The notes beneath the pieces were generated by a model. It did not search any database, was not told where the DNA came from, and saw only the letters and a program-made list of their open reading frames with translations. DNA of 18,180 nt from Halarsenatibacter sp964630835 (GTDB lineage Bacteria; Bacillota; Halanaerobiia; Halanaerobiales; Halarsenatibacteraceae): NCBI GenBank assembly GCA_964630835.1, contig CAZVZM010000037.1, forward strand, positions 1 through 18,180. Direction: 5' to 3'. A program made the translations under genes and the position numbers. Shown here piece by piece: positions 1-7,326 of the stretch. Every line of letters begins with the position of its first letter. Position 1 is the stretch's first letter.

Positions 1-230
1 ATCTATAGTCCAGCTGCACGAATTCCCACCATTTCTTCGGCCTCCTCAGATAATCAGATAATAATCCTATGATGTATAAGGAGGTGGGCAACAATTTGGC
101 AAAGAACGTTTCTCTGTCTGATCTGTATTTTCGTCCTGAGGTAAATTTTTTCGCGGTTTCTTAAAAATATGAAAATCATGGTCAAAATCTCACGGATGCA
201 GGTTTATTTTAAAAAAGGGAGCTTCGTCAC
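1..230. other. Spacer with no recognisable gene
   Basis: No recognisable protein family is encoded here. A plus-strand reading frame opens with two ATG codons at 69 and 72 and closes with TAA at 162-164. It contains a strong ribosome-binding-site-like AAGGAGGTG at 79-87, followed by a TTG at 96 that would give a peptide of only 22 residues. This could be the stub of a lost gene or chance. The minus strand, downstream of the STAS gene, shows no clear hairpin plus T-run, so no terminator is called. Confidence 0.3.
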
Positions 231-536
231 TTACATATCAATATTCAAAGTTTCATTTAGATTGACCATATTGAAAACTTTTTTAACGTATTGTGAATTT
301 ACATTTTTTATCTTAAGCTCTCCCTGTTTTTCTTCCAGGATTTTTTTAAACAACAGGAGTTTACCAAGGCCAGAACTGTCTATTTTTTCTACATTTTCAA
401 AGTCAAGAGTTATGTTTTTAATATTTTTTTCTTCAACCAATTCCAAAAATTCCTCTTTAAGCTTTTCGCAATTTGTTAAATCTATGCTCTCTTCTGGAAA
501 AATGCAGGCATAATTTTCTTCAATTTTCACTTTCAT
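231..536 (-). CDS. STAS-domain anti-sigma factor antagonist-like protein
   Basis: A 101-residue single-domain STAS protein of the SpoIIAA/RsbV type. Such proteins bind a cognate HATPase anti-sigma kinase when unphosphorylated and release its partner. The diagnostic loop DSSGLGKLL is at residues 53-61, and Ser55 matches the serine phosphorylated in SpoIIAA/RsbV. Its length fits a bare STAS domain, and there are no membrane segments. The ATG is preceded by AGGAGG at a somewhat long spacing of about 12 bases. It is the last gene of the minus-strand signalling cluster, about 100 bases after the HD-GYP gene, so it could be cotranscribed. It is a plausible partner of the RsbW-like HATPase encoded at 12039-12446, but that pairing is inferred from co-location only. 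Confidence 0.88.
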   Translation of the reverse strand: MKVKIEENYACIFPEESIDLTNCEKLKEEFLELVEEKNIKNITLDFENVEKIDSSGLGKLLLFKKILEEKQGELKIKNVNSQYVKKVFNMVNLNETLNIDM

Positions 537-637
537 TTAGTATCAATTCCTCCTATTTAGTTAATTTCGAAAAACACATTCCAGTCTGTATATTAAACAA
601 AACAGTCCAGTCCAATTATTTATCAAAATAGAGCAAA

Positions 638-1771
638 CTAAAATTTTACCGAAGCTGGTATATCCTTATAATCTTCTAATTCTGTGCCTTCTCCCTGGCT
701 TATAGCTTTAAATTTATCTGAAATCTCCATAAAACAATTGACCAGAAATGGATCAAAATGACTTCCACTGTCTTCTTCAATGATATTACAGCTTTTTTCA
801 TGGGAGAACGCTTTCTTATAAGGCCTGTCGCTTCTGAGAGCATCATAAACGTCAGATATAGCCATAATTCGAGCAGCCAGCGGAATTTCTTCTTTTTCCA
901 ATCCCTCGGGATACCCTTCACCATTCCATTTTTCGTGGTGATAATGGATTAAATCCAGGCCTATTTCAAGCAAATAATTTTCCGAATATATTGTCTGCAC
1001 TTTTTTGAGAAGTTTATAACCGATAACAGTATGTTGTTTTACCCGTTCGAACTCCTCATCGGTCAAGTCTCCCGGTTTTAGGAGAATTGAATCTGGAATA
1101 CCCACTTTGCCAATATCGTGAAGAGGGGTGGCAATATATAAATTTTTGCAGTAATTGGCATCAACTATAGAATCATATCTTCCTGCTTCTTTGACTTTCT
1201 GAGCGAGAAACCAGCAGTATTTTTGTGTTCTCACAAGGTGTTCTCCCGTCTCTTCATCCCGCGATTCAGCCAGTTGAGCCAGAGCATAGATCATAGCCAT
1301 GCGGGATTCAGAGATTTCTCTGGTTTTTACTTCCACCAGGTCTTCCAGATAATTGTTATGCATCCTTAACTTTTTTCTGGTAGCCTGCAGTTCCAGCTGT
1401 GTATCAATGCGTTTCTTTAAAATATTGGGATTAATTGGTTTCCTAATAAAATCAACCGCTCCCATTTCCAGACCCAGTGCTTCATCAGAGATTGTATCCT
1501 GTCCGGTCAAAAAAATAATAGGAATATTAGCTGTGCCGGGATTTTCCTGTAATCTCTGGCATACTTCATATCCATCCATTTCCGGCATTCTTACATCTAG
1601 TAAAATTAAATCTACTTCTTTATTTTTAGCTATATTTAAAGCTAATCTGCCGTTAACTGCAGCTTTCAAATTATAATCCGGTGGAAGAGCATTTTTGATT
1701 ATATCCAGATTTTCCGGAACATCATCAGCAGCCAGTATTGTCCACTTTGCGCCGTCATCAGAAACATTCAT
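638..1771 (-). CDS. REC-HD-GYP response regulator (probable c-di-GMP phosphodiesterase)
   Basis: A 377-residue cytoplasmic response regulator. Residues about 10-125 form a receiver domain, with acidic residues D16-D17, phospho-acceptor D59 in LLDVRMPEMDG, and K111. A helical linker (about 125-165) leads to an HD-GYP domain, a family that hydrolyses cyclic di-GMP. Visible metal and active-site residues are H178, H218-D219 followed by K222, H247, H278-H279, the GYP triplet in NGEGYPEGL, and D307. The set looks complete, so activity is expected. The ATG at 1771 is chosen over an in-frame upstream start at 1801 because AAGAAGGGG sits just before it. Its start region overlaps a vestigial Hpt reading frame (1758-1883). 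The gene follows the FIST kinase, which is a likely phosphodonor directly or through an Hpt. Confidence 0.93.
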   Translation of the reverse strand: MNVSDDGAKWTILAADDVPENLDIIKNALPPDYNLKAAVNGRLALNIAKNKEVDLILLDVRMPEMDGYEVCQRLQENPGTANIPIIFLTGQDTISDEALGLEMGAVDFIRKPINPNILKKRIDTQLELQATRKKLRMHNNYLEDLVEVKTREISESRMAMIYALAQLAESRDEETGEHLVRTQKYCWFLAQKVKEAGRYDSIVDANYCKNLYIATPLHDIGKVGIPDSILLKPGDLTDEEFERVKQHTVIGYKLLKKVQTIYSENYLLEIGLDLIHYHHEKWNGEGYPEGLEKEEIPLAARIMAISDVYDALRSDRPYKKAFSHEKSCNIIEEDSGSHFDPFLVNCFMEISDKFKAISQGEGTELEDYKDIPASVKF

Positions 1772-1883
1772 AATATTCCCCTTCTTTATACACCCCGGCA
1801 ATATTGATCATAACAATTTTCCCGTTTTTGAGATTAAAAATATTTTTATTGAAATTCACATGTTTTTCTTTGCTTTCGAGCAT
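1758..1883 (-). pseudogene. Vestigial Hpt gene (N-terminal remnant, 41 codons)
   Basis: This minus-strand reading frame starts with ATG at 1883 behind a good ribosome binding site (GGAGG, spacing 7) and stops at TGA 1758-1760. Its product begins MLESKEKHVNFNKNIFNLKN and aligns without gaps to the N-terminus of the intact Hpt protein at 5701-6060 (MSDSKKKYVDIDKSIVNLKG). I count 16 identities over the first 34 residues. The histidine-bearing part of Hpt is missing, because the frame runs into the HD-GYP gene start in another frame. The HD-GYP ribosome binding site falls inside codons of this remnant. It may be pure debris, or a translated leader whose stop, just past the HD-GYP ATG, could couple translation of the two. 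Confidence 0.75.
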
Positions 1884-2068
1884 AAGGATTCCTCCAGTAA
1901 TTTTAGGAAATTTATTTTCATGGCTCTTTTTAATTTCCTTTTAAAGACAATTAATAACAAAATTCCATTCTTCAATAGCTGTTTGGAAAACATGTTATTT
2001 AAAAAGAGTCATTTTCATTTAATCTGGTGGTTTCACTGCGAAAAGCTATTTTGCAATCATCAGATAAA
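1884..2068. other. Spacer between FIST kinase and Hpt remnant
   Basis: AT-rich and without a recognisable gene. On the minus strand it leads from the FIST kinase stop to the ribosome binding site of the Hpt remnant. No convincing terminator hairpin or strong sigma-A promoter is visible. With the remnant, it is the widest gap inside the cluster, so an internal promoter here is possible but unproven. Confidence 0.4.
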
Positions 2069-5000
2069 TTATTGTGGCTTATCTTCCAGATGATCAATAA
2101 TATGCTTTATCTGTTCTAAAGCACTTTCAAATGCATATTTCTCCAGTTCATTTCTTAATGCTTCCATATTATCATCAAGCCAGTTCCTGCCAGTATTCAT
2201 CATATATTCCTTAACTTCATCTGCGGCTCCCATATCATAGTTTTCAACTAATTCTTTTATTCTCTGTAGTTCAGTTTTGAGTTCAGAAAGAGAAATCTCT
2301 CGCGAATCTTCAGATTTTGCTGCTTCTATCTCTGGCATTGATTTTATTTCCTCTGCAGTTTTTATCAGTTCCTGCTCCAAATTTTTGCTCAGTTCCTCTA
2401 TCCTATCCGATTTTACTCCCTTATCGACTGATTTCCCCAGGCTGGCTGCATTTTCCTGTAATTTTTCCGCTCCAATATTACCAGCAGCACCCTTAATTTT
2501 ATGAGCAATATCTTTTAGCGCTTCATAATCTTCTTTTTCCCGGGCATTCCGCAAATCTTCACTCAATTCGGACTGGTTGAGGGCAAACTTTTTCAGCACT
2601 TTACAGTAAGCCCTAGCGTTGCCGCGCAAGCGATTTAACCCTGCATCCACGTCAATAGTACTGAACTCAGATAGATCCCTAAACTCGCCCGACTTATCTT
2701 TTTTGCTGTCCTCCGATTGAAATTTGGCTCCGGAATCAAATTCACCGCTGCTAATAACCCGCTTTATTGTTTTAAGCATCTCTTCTATATCTATGGGTTT
2801 AGAAATCAGATCATTCATACCTGCCTCTTCCGCTTCTTTTCGATGTTTTTCCATAACATTGGCTGTTAAAGCTATCACCGGCAGATCTGAAAGCCCCATC
2901 TCATTTCTGATCCTGTGGGTAGCCTTATAGCCATTTAGCTCCGGCAGCTGGATATCCATTAAGACACAGCTGTATTGACATGTGCGAATTTTATCCAGGG
3001 CCTCTTCTCCATCTTCTGCAATGTCTACTTCGTAATTATAGCCCTCTAAAATTTCCCGGGCCAAAACCTGGTTGGTTTCATTATCCTCCACCAGCAGTAT
3101 TCTATTATCACTGCCTGCCATTAATTCTTTTTCGGTTCGCTCTTGCTCCTGTTCCTGCACTATATCCTGGCTGGGATAGCCAAAGACATTCATAATAGAG
3201 TCAAAAAGACTTGAGGGGCTGAAAGGTTTGATCAAAAAATCCGAAATATATTCAGCGCCGGTCTCTGTCATGATCTCCTCTTCTTCGTAGGCTGAGGCAA
3301 GTATGATCTTCGGCCTGGTTTGAATTTCAGGTTTTTTCATTATCATTTGAGTCGTCTTTAAACCGTTTAACCCCGGCAATTTCCAGTCGATAAGCAAAAG
3401 GTCATAACTATTTTTGGTGTCTTTTAATTTTTCCAGAGCGGTTTCTCCATCTGCGACCACCTCAGGCTTAAAGCCAAATGCCTGCAGATATTCTTCACTG
3501 ATTTCCCGGGCCGAAGAATTATCATCAACTACCAGCACCTTCATTCCGTCCAGTTCTGGAGGAGTGCTGATAACCTGATTTTCTTCCTCCTCTGTTCGGC
3601 CAAATTCAGCGGTAAAATAAAAAGTGCTGCCTTCCCCCGGTTCGCTTTCCAGCCATATTTCTCCATTCATCATCTCCACCAGCTTCCGGGCAATAGTTAA
3701 TCCCAGCCCTGCACCTGCACTGCCTCCTTCTAATGAACTCTCCACCCGGCTAAATCGCTCAAATATATCTTTCTGTTTTTCCGCAGGGATTCCCGGGCCT
3801 GTATCTTCTACTGCAAATTTATATATAATCTTATTCTCTACTTTCTCTATCATATTAACGTTAATTACTATCTCACCACAATCTGTATAATTTATGGAAT
3901 TTTTGATCAGATTGGTCAAAACCTGTGTCAGTCGAGTCGCATCTCCAATCAATTTGTTGGGTATTTCTGGAGCGCGAGAAAAAAGCACCTCTAGAGGTTT
4001 CTCTTTTGCCCTTTCAGAAATCACAAGCCAGGCTTGTTCCAGAACTTCATCCAGTTCGAATACTTCTTCTTTTAAGTCAATTTTCTCATCTTCAATTTTT
4101 GATAAATCCAGAATATCATTTATAATGGCGAGAAGATATTCGGCAGAAGCATTTATTCTCCTCAGGTAGTTGCGCCTTTTTTCTTCTGTAAGATCCTCAT
4201 ATAGGCATAAATCGCTCAATCCGGTGATAGCATTCATGGGAGTGCGAATTTCATGGCTCATATTGGACAGAAATTCACTTTTGGCTTTGCTGGCTTTTTC
4301 TGCTTTATCTTTTGCATTTGATAGTTCTTCTGTAACTGTATTGGCGAGATTCGTCAGCGCTCTGATTGTGTTAATTCTGCGATCATTGCTTTTAGCAAAA
4401 CTCCTTTCTTTTATTAACTTTTTCTGGTCTGCGAACTTCTCTTCATTTTCCGTTAGGGATAGAATAGTTAAAGTTATGTTAAGCAGGCAGTTTATTTCTC
4501 CACTGCTGTAATATTCTCCGTAAGTAAAAAAGCCTGCTGTGGAAGCTAAATCTTTAAATAAAGACAGCTCTCTATTTAGATTTTCCTGCAGAGCTGCCTT
4601 TCTAATGGCACAGGAATAAAGAAAAAGGGCTTCCGGAATAAATTGCTCGATTATACTGTCAAGCAAATAACTGTTGCTCTGGATGATAGAATCTATATGC
4701 CCATAGCTGAGATAAACTTTTGCACCTTCAGGAACTTCTCCCCCAAAGCCCAGAGAACCATCGTCATACATTTCAGCAGCTCCGCGGGCTATAAATATAT
4801 CCCCCCTTTTTAAAATAAGCGGGAACTCTGGACCTGCCGTTTGCGGCAGTCCCCTGGCAATCTCCTCCCCCAAATATTTTTTATAGACATTATAGGCAGT
4901 CCGCCCATCAATTTCATATACTCTATTCCCCTCACTTTTGGTTATCTGCATTTCCTTACCTATTTTCTGCCACCCCAGGTTATAATCGGAATAAACATTT

Positions 5001-5554
5001 AATCGCCTGCTATTTAAAGCAACCCCCACCAAACCATGAGAAGAAACCTTTTTATTTAAAAATATATAATTATGTTCAAAGGTAAATTCAAAGTTGTCAC
5101 CTGATTTGCCTCCTGCTATGACCACACTGTCATCGACAGAATTCAATCCATCCACTACACTATCCTGAATATTTGACCAGTCTGAAAATAAAATTATTGC
5201 TTTGGTGCTGTCAGTTATAAGCTCCCTGCCCATTTTCCTGCCCAGTTCAAAGCTATTTTCACCTCTATACGGAATATAACTCCCCTGCAGACTGGTGCTG
5301 GAGAAATTGGCAAAGGAAATCACAGTGGTCTCTTCTCTGGCTTCACCATCTATTATCTCACCTGCAGTAGTCGTTCCTATAACTGTGGCTTGAGGCAGCA
5401 ATGTTTTTATCTCAGAAATAATTTTTTCTATAAAATCTTTTTCGCAAACTCCGCTGAAGACCTGCACCAGCAATTTATGGTCTGTTATATCTCCATTCTC
5501 TATAGACTTTTTTAGCTCATCTTTCCCCCGGTATATAACGTTTTTCACTCTCAT
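2069..5554 (-). CDS. FIST-domain hybrid histidine kinase (FIST-HisKA-HATPase-REC-REC-Hpt)
   Basis: A 1161-residue cytoplasmic hybrid kinase without membrane segments. Residues about 25-365 form FIST_N and FIST_C, a predicted small-ligand (possibly amino acid) sensor module. HisKA follows with phospho-His H434 in NMSHEIRTPMNA. The HATPase domain (about 535-652) has DTGPGIP and GAGLGL nucleotide-binding boxes. Receiver 1 (about 671-790) has D677-D678, acceptor D723 and K776; receiver 2 (about 818-932) has D824, acceptor D867 and K919. A fused Hpt domain carries H1018 in AHKIKGAAGN, and a helical tail ends the protein. ATG 5554 has a GAGGTG ribosome binding site. Residues 421-931 are closely related, without gaps, to the neighbouring GAF-PAS kinase. 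It can in principle complete a His-Asp-His-Asp relay alone; the REC-HD-GYP and REC-PP2C proteins are likely acceptors. Confidence 0.93.
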   Translation of the reverse strand: MRVKNVIYRGKDELKKSIENGDITDHKLLVQVFSGVCEKDFIEKIISEIKTLLPQATVIGTTTAGEIIDGEAREETTVISFANFSSTSLQGSYIPYRGENSFELGRKMGRELITDSTKAIILFSDWSNIQDSVVDGLNSVDDSVVIAGGKSGDNFEFTFEHNYIFLNKKVSSHGLVGVALNSRRLNVYSDYNLGWQKIGKEMQITKSEGNRVYEIDGRTAYNVYKKYLGEEIARGLPQTAGPEFPLILKRGDIFIARGAAEMYDDGSLGFGGEVPEGAKVYLSYGHIDSIIQSNSYLLDSIIEQFIPEALFLYSCAIRKAALQENLNRELSLFKDLASTAGFFTYGEYYSSGEINCLLNITLTILSLTENEEKFADQKKLIKERSFAKSNDRRINTIRALTNLANTVTEELSNAKDKAEKASKAKSEFLSNMSHEIRTPMNAITGLSDLCLYEDLTEEKRRNYLRRINASAEYLLAIINDILDLSKIEDEKIDLKEEVFELDEVLEQAWLVISERAKEKPLEVLFSRAPEIPNKLIGDATRLTQVLTNLIKNSINYTDCGEIVINVNMIEKVENKIIYKFAVEDTGPGIPAEKQKDIFERFSRVESSLEGGSAGAGLGLTIARKLVEMMNGEIWLESEPGEGSTFYFTAEFGRTEEEENQVISTPPELDGMKVLVVDDNSSAREISEEYLQAFGFKPEVVADGETALEKLKDTKNSYDLLLIDWKLPGLNGLKTTQMIMKKPEIQTRPKIILASAYEEEEIMTETGAEYISDFLIKPFSPSSLFDSIMNVFGYPSQDIVQEQEQERTEKELMAGSDNRILLVEDNETNQVLAREILEGYNYEVDIAEDGEEALDKIRTCQYSCVLMDIQLPELNGYKATHRIRNEMGLSDLPVIALTANVMEKHRKEAEEAGMNDLISKPIDIEEMLKTIKRVISSGEFDSGAKFQSEDSKKDKSGEFRDLSEFSTIDVDAGLNRLRGNARAYCKVLKKFALNQSELSEDLRNAREKEDYEALKDIAHKIKGAAGNIGAEKLQENAASLGKSVDKGVKSDRIEELSKNLEQELIKTAEEIKSMPEIEAAKSEDSREISLSELKTELQRIKELVENYDMGAADEVKEYMMNTGRNWLDDNMEALRNELEKYAFESALEQIKHIIDHLEDKPQ
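2764..4294 (-). repeat. Kinase-core direct repeat, copy A
   Basis: This segment encodes HisKA-HATPase-REC-REC of the FIST kinase and is the same length as, and aligns without gaps to, 7353-8883 in the GAF-PAS kinase. Over residues 651-736 I counted about 73 of 86 identical residues, and long stretches are nearly identical in DNA. Both copies have the same orientation. The boundaries given are those of the protein similarity, not exact DNA ends. Confidence 0.8.
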
Positions 5555-5700
5555 GCTTACACCTCAGATACCTGCAATATTTTTTTAAAATTTGCATTCG
5601 AAACCCGCAATCAATGTTTTGGTTTTATTGACATACCCCAAATTCCTGATTATTTTTTGATGATTTCAGTAATGAAAACCACCTCCCGAGCAATTAACCA

Positions 5701-6060
5701 TCAATGCGTTTCATCTATGAAGCTTTGCAATTGATCAGCTATATCTTCCATCATCTGCTTTAAATGCTCAAAATCTCTTTGTAGGTCTGTCAGATCGCCT
5801 TTATCAGCCTTGCGTTCAATGATTTCAGCCACATTATAGGCCTCCTGTGCAGCAAAATTGCTCAAACTGCCTTTAATTTTATGAGCTGCATTTTTAACCT
5901 GTCCGGCATTTTTCTGGTCTATAGACTTCTGCAGCTGATCCAGTTGAGTTTCATAATTTTCAATATATATCCTGGCAATTTTGATCAGCAGGTTTTTTCT
6001 GCCTTTGAGATTGACAATACTTTTATCGATATCTACATATTTTTTTTTGCTATCAGACAT
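5701..6060 (-). CDS. Free-standing Hpt phosphotransfer protein
   Basis: A 119-residue protein consisting essentially of one Hpt four-helix domain, which shuttles phosphate between receiver aspartates. The active-site helix reads AAHKIKGSLSNFAA, with the histidine at about residue 58 and the following K-I-K-G typical of Hpt. The ATG at 6060 is chosen over an in-frame start at 6093 because GGGGAGG lies five bases before it. The gene sits between the REC-PP2C gene (about 70 bases) and the FIST kinase gene (about 146 bases). The GAF-PAS kinase lacks an Hpt of its own, so this protein is its natural partner and could pass phosphate to the REC-PP2C or REC-HD-GYP protein, analogous to HptB. A decayed relative lies at 1758-1883. 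Confidence 0.9.
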   Translation of the reverse strand: MSDSKKKYVDIDKSIVNLKGRKNLLIKIARIYIENYETQLDQLQKSIDQKNAGQVKNAAHKIKGSLSNFAAQEAYNVAEIIERKADKGDLTDLQRDFEHLKQMMEDIADQLQSFIDETH

Positions 6061-6130
6061 AAAAACCTCCCCATATTTTTCAAGTAGTGTCAAAAGATCT
6101 TTTCCAAAATTACTGTTCTAAATTACTCAT

Positions 6131-7270
6131 TCAGCCAATCTTTAAAAACATATATGTTATATCATCATCTCTCCCTTTTAGGGCAATTTCCTCTTTTAAG
6201 TTTTTGTAGAAGTCTGTGGTATCTGCTTTCTCTATGTTTTTATCGGTTTTTTGTAGTATATAATTAATATTTTCCTCAGTTAATTCGGGCAAATCAGAAC
6301 TCATGTGCTCTACCAGCCCATCAGTATAAATAAATACTTCTGAAAAGTTAGTTATATCAACTTTTTCACATTTAAAATTATTGTCACTGGTAATCCCCAG
6401 AGGTATATTGTTTGAGGTAAGTTCTTTTACATTACCCTCAAAATTAAACAGCAGTGGGGACGGATGTCCAGCATTGCAAAATTTTAACTCTTCTCTGATT
6501 TTATTATATTCCATATAAATTCCGGTTACAAACATATCTTCTATGTCTTTTTGAAAAATTTCTGCCAGACGAATGTTTATTTTACCCATGACTTCGTCGG
6601 GAGATAATTCATCATAATTAAGACTTCTGAATATTAATTTAACCATTACCATGATCATGGCGGCAGGCACACCGTGCCCCATGGCGTCAGCCAGCAGGAG
6701 GCCAAATTTTCCCTCGGCCAGCTGGACAACATCATAAACATCTCCACCTATCTTTTCCATGGGGCTGTAAAAAATTTCCCCTGGTAATTCCTGCGGCAGC
6801 TCTAAATCTGCCAGAGTTCTCTGCACTCTACGAGCAAGCTCCAGCTGATGTTCCAGGCGTTGATGTTGCTTTTGTACACGGTCATGAGCCTTTTTAAGTC
6901 GCAGCAGTGATTTTACTCTGGCCATAAGTTCCGCCCAGTCTATAGGTTTAGTTATAAAATCGTCAGCTCCGGCCTCCAGGCCTTCCAGTCTATCTTCCCG
7001 GGCATCGAGTGAGGTTACAAGTATAATCGGCAGTTCATCCCGGCCCATAGCAAATTTGACTTTTTTACAAACTTCGATGCCGTTTATTCCAGGCATGATG
7101 ACATCCAATAGTATCAATTTAATTTTATCTTCATTTTCTAAAATCTGTAAGGCCTCTTCTCCATTGGGGGCAGCAACAGTGGCATAACCTTCTTCCTGCA
7201 GGAAGGATTCCAGCATTATTAAATTTTGTCTGTTATCGTCAACTACGAGTATGAGGTCCTCTTCTGACAT
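6131..7270 (-). CDS. REC-PP2C (SpoIIE/RsbU-type) response regulator phosphatase
   Basis: A 379-residue response regulator with a serine phosphatase output, similar in layout to RsbU-type proteins and to the first two domains of Pseudomonas HsbR. The receiver (about 5-122) has D11-D12, acceptor D56 in LLDVIMPGING and K108. A short coiled coil (about 125-157) acts as a signalling linker. The PP2C domain follows, with metal motifs GGDVYD (175-180) and DAMGHG (195-200), NAGHPSP, YTDGLVEH and a terminal RDDDIT, so it appears catalytically intact. ATG 7270 is preferred over an upstream TTG at 7282 because a weak GGTG lies just upstream. The expected substrate is a phosphorylated STAS protein; two candidates with intact Ser-Ser loops lie at the two ends of the cluster. 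Confidence 0.92.
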   Translation of the reverse strand: MSEEDLILVVDDNRQNLIMLESFLQEEGYATVAAPNGEEALQILENEDKIKLILLDVIMPGINGIEVCKKVKFAMGRDELPIILVTSLDAREDRLEGLEAGADDFITKPIDWAELMARVKSLLRLKKAHDRVQKQHQRLEHQLELARRVQRTLADLELPQELPGEIFYSPMEKIGGDVYDVVQLAEGKFGLLLADAMGHGVPAAMIMVMVKLIFRSLNYDELSPDEVMGKINIRLAEIFQKDIEDMFVTGIYMEYNKIREELKFCNAGHPSPLLFNFEGNVKELTSNNIPLGITSDNNFKCEKVDITNFSEVFIYTDGLVEHMSSDLPELTEENINYILQKTDKNIEKADTTDFYKNLKEEIALKGRDDDITYMFLKIG

Positions 7271-7326
7271 CAATTTCACCAACCCGTAATTTTATTAATA
7301 GCTTAGAAATATCAAATCAAAATTTA

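Noticed and set aside
69..164. Short plus-strand frame with AAGGAGGTG inside it
   Set aside because: The product is at most about 31 residues and matches no family I recognise; noted in the spacer entry but not called a gene.
1695..2093. Plus-strand open frame of 132 codons across the HD-GYP/FIST spacer
   Set aside because: Not coding itself. Its resemblance to the shadow frame opposite the intact Hpt (5881-6087) is what exposed the Hpt vestige on the other strand.
5555..5700. GGGAGGTGG followed by a ten-codon frame between Hpt and FIST kinase genes
   Set aside because: Too short and with no family similarity; probably chance.
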